In this document: positions 5,394 through 8,625 of the stretch, piece by piece
Numbering within the stretch: the stretch's first letter is position 1
Layout of the letters: each line of letters starts with the position of its first letter
Assembly: GCA_943913645.1 (NCBI GenBank)
Contig: CALTYZ010000037.1
Location: 1-8,625, forward strand
Direction: 5' to 3'
DNA from: an uncultured Corynebacterium sp.
GTDB taxonomy: Bacteria; Actinomycetota; Actinomycetes; Mycobacteriales; Mycobacteriaceae
DNA: 8,625 bases
Position numbers and translations under genes: made by a program
The notes under the pieces: model-generated
What the model was told of the DNA's origin: nothing
The model's input: only the letters and a program-made list of their open reading frames with translations
Database searches by the model: none

Positions 5394-6244
5394 AGGGGTA
5401 GCTTACTCGCCGTGACGAAGCGTTCTGCGCCCGCCAGATCCTTCATCACGCGTGTGTCAGAAAAGTTGCCGTTTTTTTGCAGGGCGTCGACGACCAGCGC
5501 AGCATTCGCCTCGTCATGCTCAATGCCAATTGCACCACCGCTACGCAACAGACGGGCAACAACTGGAACCAACCCACAGATCGCTTCCATGCCATCAGCA
5601 CCGGAAAACACCGCCTCGTACGGGTCGCGGTAGACCTCGCGCTCCACATCGCTCGCCTCCGGCACGTATGGCGGGTTCGACACAATGAGATCAACGCACC
5701 CGTCGCACTCGCGCAGTAACTGAGGGTCAGTCATATCGCCGTGCACAATGCGTATCGACGCCCCGTTCGTATCAGCGTTGCGCCGCGCATACTCAATCGC
5801 GGTGGTGCTGCGTTCAACGGCGATCACGCGGGCATCAGGGACCTGGGTAGCGATATAGATGGCTAATGCCCCCGAGCCGGTACCAAGATCTACCACGGTC
5901 GCCGGTGCCGCAACCTCGGCCAGGAACTGTCTCGCCCACTGCGCGAGGAGTTCTGTTTCTGGCCGCGGGATGAATACCCCCTCACCGACCGCTAGTTCCA
6001 GCGGACCAAACGCCGCAGTACCGGTGATGTGTTGGAGCGGCTCTCGCCGCGCACGCCGCGCGATGGCCTGCGCGTAGTCAGACTCGAAACCCGCATACGG
6101 GGCAACGAACCTGACTTCCAGGGGCGCGACGTCGAGAAGATGCGCGGCGATCAGGCGTGCGTCGTTGCTAGGTGAGGCAACACCGGCGGATGCAAGCCTC
6201 TCACTGGCGCGCGCGATGAGCTCGCGGAGGCTACTCTGCCTCAA
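5366..6244 (-). CDS. prmC: Release factor glutamine methyltransferase PrmC (HemK)
   Basis: SAM-dependent methylase that N5-methylates the glutamine of the GGQ motif in release factors; its main substrate RF1 is encoded directly upstream. With a TTG start at 6244 it has 292 residues, near the 277 of E. coli. Motifs: N-terminal helical domain to about 80 with PLQHITGTAAFG (69-80), FIPRPETE (91-98), SAM-binding VVDLGTGSG (117-125), and the catalytic NPPY at 190-193 in SNPPYVPEASD, which holds the substrate glutamine. No ATG is available near the N-terminus. TTG at 6244 has AGGAG four bases upstream and gives a 14-base overlap with prfA; another TTG at 6280 lacks such a site and adds a sequence unlike the family. 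It overlaps tsaC by 28 bases. Confidence 0.94.
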   Translation of the reverse strand: MRQSSLRELIARASERLASAGVASPSNDARLIAAHLLDVAPLEVRFVAPYAGFESDYAQAIARRARREPLQHITGTAAFGPLELAVGEGVFIPRPETELLAQWARQFLAEVAAPATVVDLGTGSGALAIYIATQVPDARVIAVERSTTAIEYARRNADTNGASIRIVHGDMTDPQLLRECDGCVDLIVSNPPYVPEASDVEREVYRDPYEAVFSGADGMEAICGLVPVVARLLRSGGAIGIEHDEANAALVVDALQKNGNFSDTRVMKDLAGAERFVTASKLPLCPQPPTTA

Positions 6245-7310
6245 GGCGCTCCTGGCGCTCGTGGGTTTGCAGGGCAGCAATCAAGTCGTCCATGTTGCCG
6301 TCGAGCACTGAATCTAGGTTGTTCGCCTTGTAATTAATGCGATGGTCTGAGATCCGGTTCTCTGGCCAGTTGTAGGTGCGGATGCGCTCCGAACGGTCCA
6401 TCGTGCGCACTTGGGAGGCGCGACCCTCAGCTTCAGCAGCTTCTACCTTCTCGCGTTCCAGCTGGTCTAGACGTGCCTGCAGCACCTGCATAGCACGAGC
6501 ACGGTTTTGAATCTGGGAGCGCTCGTTTTGACACGTCACCACAATATTTGTGGGCAAGTGGGTGATGCGCACTGCAGAGTCAGTAGTGTTCACGCCCTGG
6601 CCGCCCTTACCGGAAGAACGGTAGACATCCACGCGGATGTCTTTTTCATCAATGTCTACCGACTCGACTTCGCCTGGCTCCGGAAAGACATACACACCGG
6701 CGGCAGAAGTCTGGATGCGTCCCTGCGACTCAGTCACCGGCACGCGCTGCACGCGGTGCACCCCGCCCTCAAATTTCAACTTGCTCCACGCACCGTCACG
6801 CGATGGTGTTTTCGCTTTGACCGCCACCGTCATGTCCTTGACACCACCCAGGTCGGACTCGGCCAAATCAAGCACTTCCCAGTTCAGGCCATGCTTCTCA
6901 CAGAACTTCTGGTACATGCGGGCAAGGTCACCGGCAAACAGTGCTGCTTCCTCACCACCGGCGCCGGCTTTGAGCTCCATGATGATGTCATCACCATCAT
7001 GCTCATCACGCGGTGCGAGCAAGTCCGCGAGTTCTTCTTCAAGGCGGATAATCTCGCCTTCAAGGCGGGTCGCTTCCTCCGCGAATTCTTTATCCTCCGC
7101 AGCCATTTCGGCTGCCGCTTCGTGATCCTCGCGCGCTTGGGTAAGTTGCGAGTTCACTGTGATGATTGGCTGCAGCTGCGCGTAGCGCTTTGAGAGCTTG
7201 CGAAAGCGATCCTGGTCTGCGGCGACATCAGGATCCCCCATCTGAGCCTGAATTCCCTCATACTCAGCCACATAGTCGTCTACGAGTGAGACGTTCGCCG
7301 CGTTTGCCAT
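6231..7310 (-). CDS. prfA: Peptide chain release factor 1
   Basis: 359-residue class I release factor that reads UAA and UAG and triggers hydrolysis of the peptidyl-tRNA. The codon-recognition tripeptide is PVT (191-193, in RVQRVPVTESQGRIQTSA), the RF1-type P-x-T and not the SPF of RF2. The catalytic GGQ is at 236-238 (SSGKGGQGVNTTDSAV), and its Gln238 is the expected target of the PrmC encoded next. The N-terminal region (1-105) is helical and charged, as in domain 1. ATG at 7310 shares its A with the TAA stop of rho (TAATG), with GAGGA nine bases upstream, a classic coupled start. The usual mycobacterial neighbour rpmE is not present between rho and prfA. Confidence 0.97.
   Translation of the reverse strand: MANAANVSLVDDYVAEYEGIQAQMGDPDVAADQDRFRKLSKRYAQLQPIITVNSQLTQAREDHEAAAEMAAEDKEFAEEATRLEGEIIRLEEELADLLAPRDEHDGDDIIMELKAGAGGEEAALFAGDLARMYQKFCEKHGLNWEVLDLAESDLGGVKDMTVAVKAKTPSRDGAWSKLKFEGGVHRVQRVPVTESQGRIQTSAAGVYVFPEPGEVESVDIDEKDIRVDVYRSSGKGGQGVNTTDSAVRITHLPTNIVVTCQNERSQIQNRARAMQVLQARLDQLEREKVEAAEAEGRASQVRTMDRSERIRTYNWPENRISDHRINYKANNLDSVLDGNMDDLIAALQTHERQERLEAE
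6249..6253 (-). promoter_or_regulatory. Ribosome binding site supporting the TTG start of prmC
   Basis: AGGAG on the minus strand, within the last codons of prfA, four bases before TTG at 6244 (AGGAGCGCCTTG). It favours this start over the TTG at 6280, although the spacing is a little short. Confidence 0.5.
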
Positions 7311-8625
7311 TAGAGGTAGTCCTCATCAGTTTGATCCGCCGCCATTGGTGCGGAGTTGGCGACTCCCATGAGGAATTCGCCGTTCGTCTTGGTCTTTTTC
7401 AGCTGCTTAATCAGCATGTCGATGGACTGCTGTGGATCAAGCGCGGAGAGAATGCGACGAAGTTTGTGCATCACACGCGCCTCATCTGGCCCCATGAGCA
7501 GCTCGTCTTTTCGTGTGCCCGAAGGGTTGACGTCCACGGCCGGGAAGACGCGCCGCTCCGCGATTTTCCGGTCGAGTTTGAGCTCTGCGTTGCCGGTGCC
7601 CTTGAATTCCTCGAAGATCACCGTGTCACCAGCGGAACCGGTTTCCACCATTGCAGTGGCGATGATCGTCAGCGACCCGCCCTCTTCGATATTGCGGGCA
7701 GCGCCCAAAAAGCGCTTCGGGGGGTAGAGCGCATTCGAATCCACACCACCGGAGAGGATACGGCCCGATGCCGGTGAAGAGTTATTGTATGCCCGGCCCA
7801 AACGAGTGATCGAATCAAGCAAAACCACCACGTCTTGGCCCATCTCTACCAGGCGTTTCGCCCGCTCAATAGCCAGCTCAGCCACAGCTGTGTGCTCTGC
7901 CGGTGGGCGGTCAAAAGTTGAGGCGATGACTTCTCCACGCACACTGCGCTGCATGTCGGTGACCTCTTCCGGGCGCTCATCGACCAACACAACCATCAGG
8001 TAGCACTCCGGGTTGTTCGTGGAGATAGCGTTGGCCACATTTTGCAAGATCGTGGTCTTACCGGCCTTCGGTGGGGAAACGATCAGCGCGCGCTGCCCCT
8101 TGCCAATTGGCATGACCAGGTCAATGACGCGTGTGGTCAAAATGTTCGGCTCGGTTTCAAGGCGCAGCCGCTTGTTCGGGTAGAGGGGGGTGAGCTTATG
8201 AAACTCTTTACGCGCCTTCGCCTCATCAGGGGTCATACCGTTGACAGAATCCACACGGACCAGCTGATTGTAGCGCTGCCGGTTGCGCCCGCTGCCGTGT
8301 GAGTGCCCCTGCCCATTCGCACGGACCTGCCCCACCACTGCATCACCGGAACGCAAGCCATTTTGGCGCACAATCTTGTTGTTTACAAAGACATCTGCGG
8401 GGTTTTGCCGGTAGCCGGTGGTGCGCACAAACGCCGTGTTGTTGTCGACAACGTCGACAATCCCGGCGACCTCCTGCAGCTCCTGCGGATCAAAATTCTG
8501 GTTATCGCCCTGATTATCCCGACCGTTGTGGTTGTCCCGGTTGCGGTTCCGGTTGCGTCGGCCACGTCGGCCACGACGCCCACCACCACCACCACCATCA
8601 CCATCCTCGCGGTGGTGGTGGTGGC
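7310..8625 (-). CDS. rho: Transcription termination factor Rho, 5' end outside the window
   Basis: Hexameric RNA-dependent ATPase that stops untranslated transcripts. The reading frame is open to the window edge (first full codon at 8623), giving 437 visible residues; GTG at 8428 is an internal valine, not a start. From the edge: a low-complexity segment with four His, six Gly, RRGRRGRR and NRNRNRDNHN; the primary RNA-binding fold from about visible residue 52 (VAGIVDVVDNNTAFVRTTGY) to about 100; Walker A PPKAGKTT at bases 8051-8074; Walker B VVLLDS at 7811-7828; then KGTGNAELKLDRKIAERRVF and NPSGTRKDELLM, the secondary RNA-binding Q and R loop region lining the central hole. The Arg/Asn/Gly-rich insert before the RNA-binding fold is usual in high-GC Gram-positive Rho and helps RNA binding. 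Its N-terminal domain lies beyond the window. Confidence 0.97.
   Translation of the reverse strand, partial: HHHHREDGDGGGGGGRRGRRGRRNRNRNRDNHNGRDNQGDNQNFDPQELQEVAGIVDVVDNNTAFVRTTGYRQNPADVFVNNKIVRQNGLRSGDAVVGQVRANGQGHSHGSGRNRQRYNQLVRVDSVNGMTPDEAKARKEFHKLTPLYPNKRLRLETEPNILTTRVIDLVMPIGKGQRALIVSPPKAGKTTILQNVANAISTNNPECYLMVVLVDERPEEVTDMQRSVRGEVIASTFDRPPAEHTAVAELAIERAKRLVEMGQDVVVLLDSITRLGRAYNNSSPASGRILSGGVDSNALYPPKRFLGAARNIEEGGSLTIIATAMVETGSAGDTVIFEEFKGTGNAELKLDRKIAERRVFPAVDVNPSGTRKDELLMGPDEARVMHKLRRILSALDPQQSIDMLIKQLKKTKTNGEFLMGVANSAPMAADQTDEDYL
8583..8624 (-). repeat. Trinucleotide repeat with 14-bp inverted arms inside rho
   Basis: Plus-strand 8583-8596 (CCACCACCACCACC) is the exact reverse complement of 8611-8624 (GGTGGTGGTGGTGG), with a 14-base loop. 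In the protein the two arms are a His run and a Gly run. The mRNA could form a very stable hairpin, and the triplet runs may vary in length between strains. The arm may continue past the window edge. Confidence 0.75.

Noticed and set aside
8383..8604. Valine-rich 73-codon minus-strand frame at the right edge
   Set aside because: It is the shifted frame of the Gly/Arg/Asn repeat tract of rho, and Rho continues through in its own frame.

Overview
All recognisable genes lie on the minus strand, so the biological reading direction is from base 8625 down to base 1. The gene order rho - prfA - prmC - tsaC/sua5-like - wecA - atpI-like - atpB - atpE - atpF - atpH - atpA is the conserved actinobacterial ATP synthase neighbourhood. 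The protein sequences (AtpA start MAELTISSDEI, AtpB start MKGSFHAP, an unfused 278-residue delta subunit, an Arg/Asn/Gly-rich Rho insert) point to Corynebacterium or a close relative. This is chromosomal housekeeping DNA. I see no mobile element, CRISPR array, tRNA, rRNA, toxin system or sign of horizontal transfer.

Block 1 (8625 to 3058) is a tightly packed unit. rho (5' end outside the window) overlaps prfA by one base (TAATG). prmC starts inside the end of prfA, tsaC starts inside the end of prmC, wecA abuts tsaC, and the AtpI-like gene follows 11 bases later. Three of these genes serve translation: release factor 1, the methylase of its GGQ glutamine, and t6A tRNA modification. Rho serves transcription termination, WecA starts the arabinogalactan linker of the cell wall, and the AtpI-like protein leads into the ATP synthase genes.

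Block 2 (3057 to 2691) is 367 bases without a convincing gene and is the most interesting part. Reading toward atpB it holds an AT-rich patch with a near-consensus GlxR (CRP-type) box (3010-3025), a 10-bp inverted repeat bracketing 68 bases (2922-3009), a C-rich G-poor stretch, a weak -10-like hexamer, and then a run of hairpins (2703-2869) packed almost end to end up to the atpB start. I read it as the promoter and a candidate structured 5' leader of the atp operon. Its mechanism is unknown and no match to a known riboswitch was recognised.

Block 3 (2690 to 1) is the start of the F1Fo ATP synthase operon: subunits a, c, b, delta and the first codons of alpha. The gaps are 108, 49, 5 and 39 bases. 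The 108-base gap precedes atpE, whose product is needed in many copies per complex. The alpha gene runs out of the window.

The window does not hold an obvious new protein system. The candidates for something undescribed are regulatory: the atpB leader and its possible use by Rho, and the repeat-rich RNA-binding insert of Rho.
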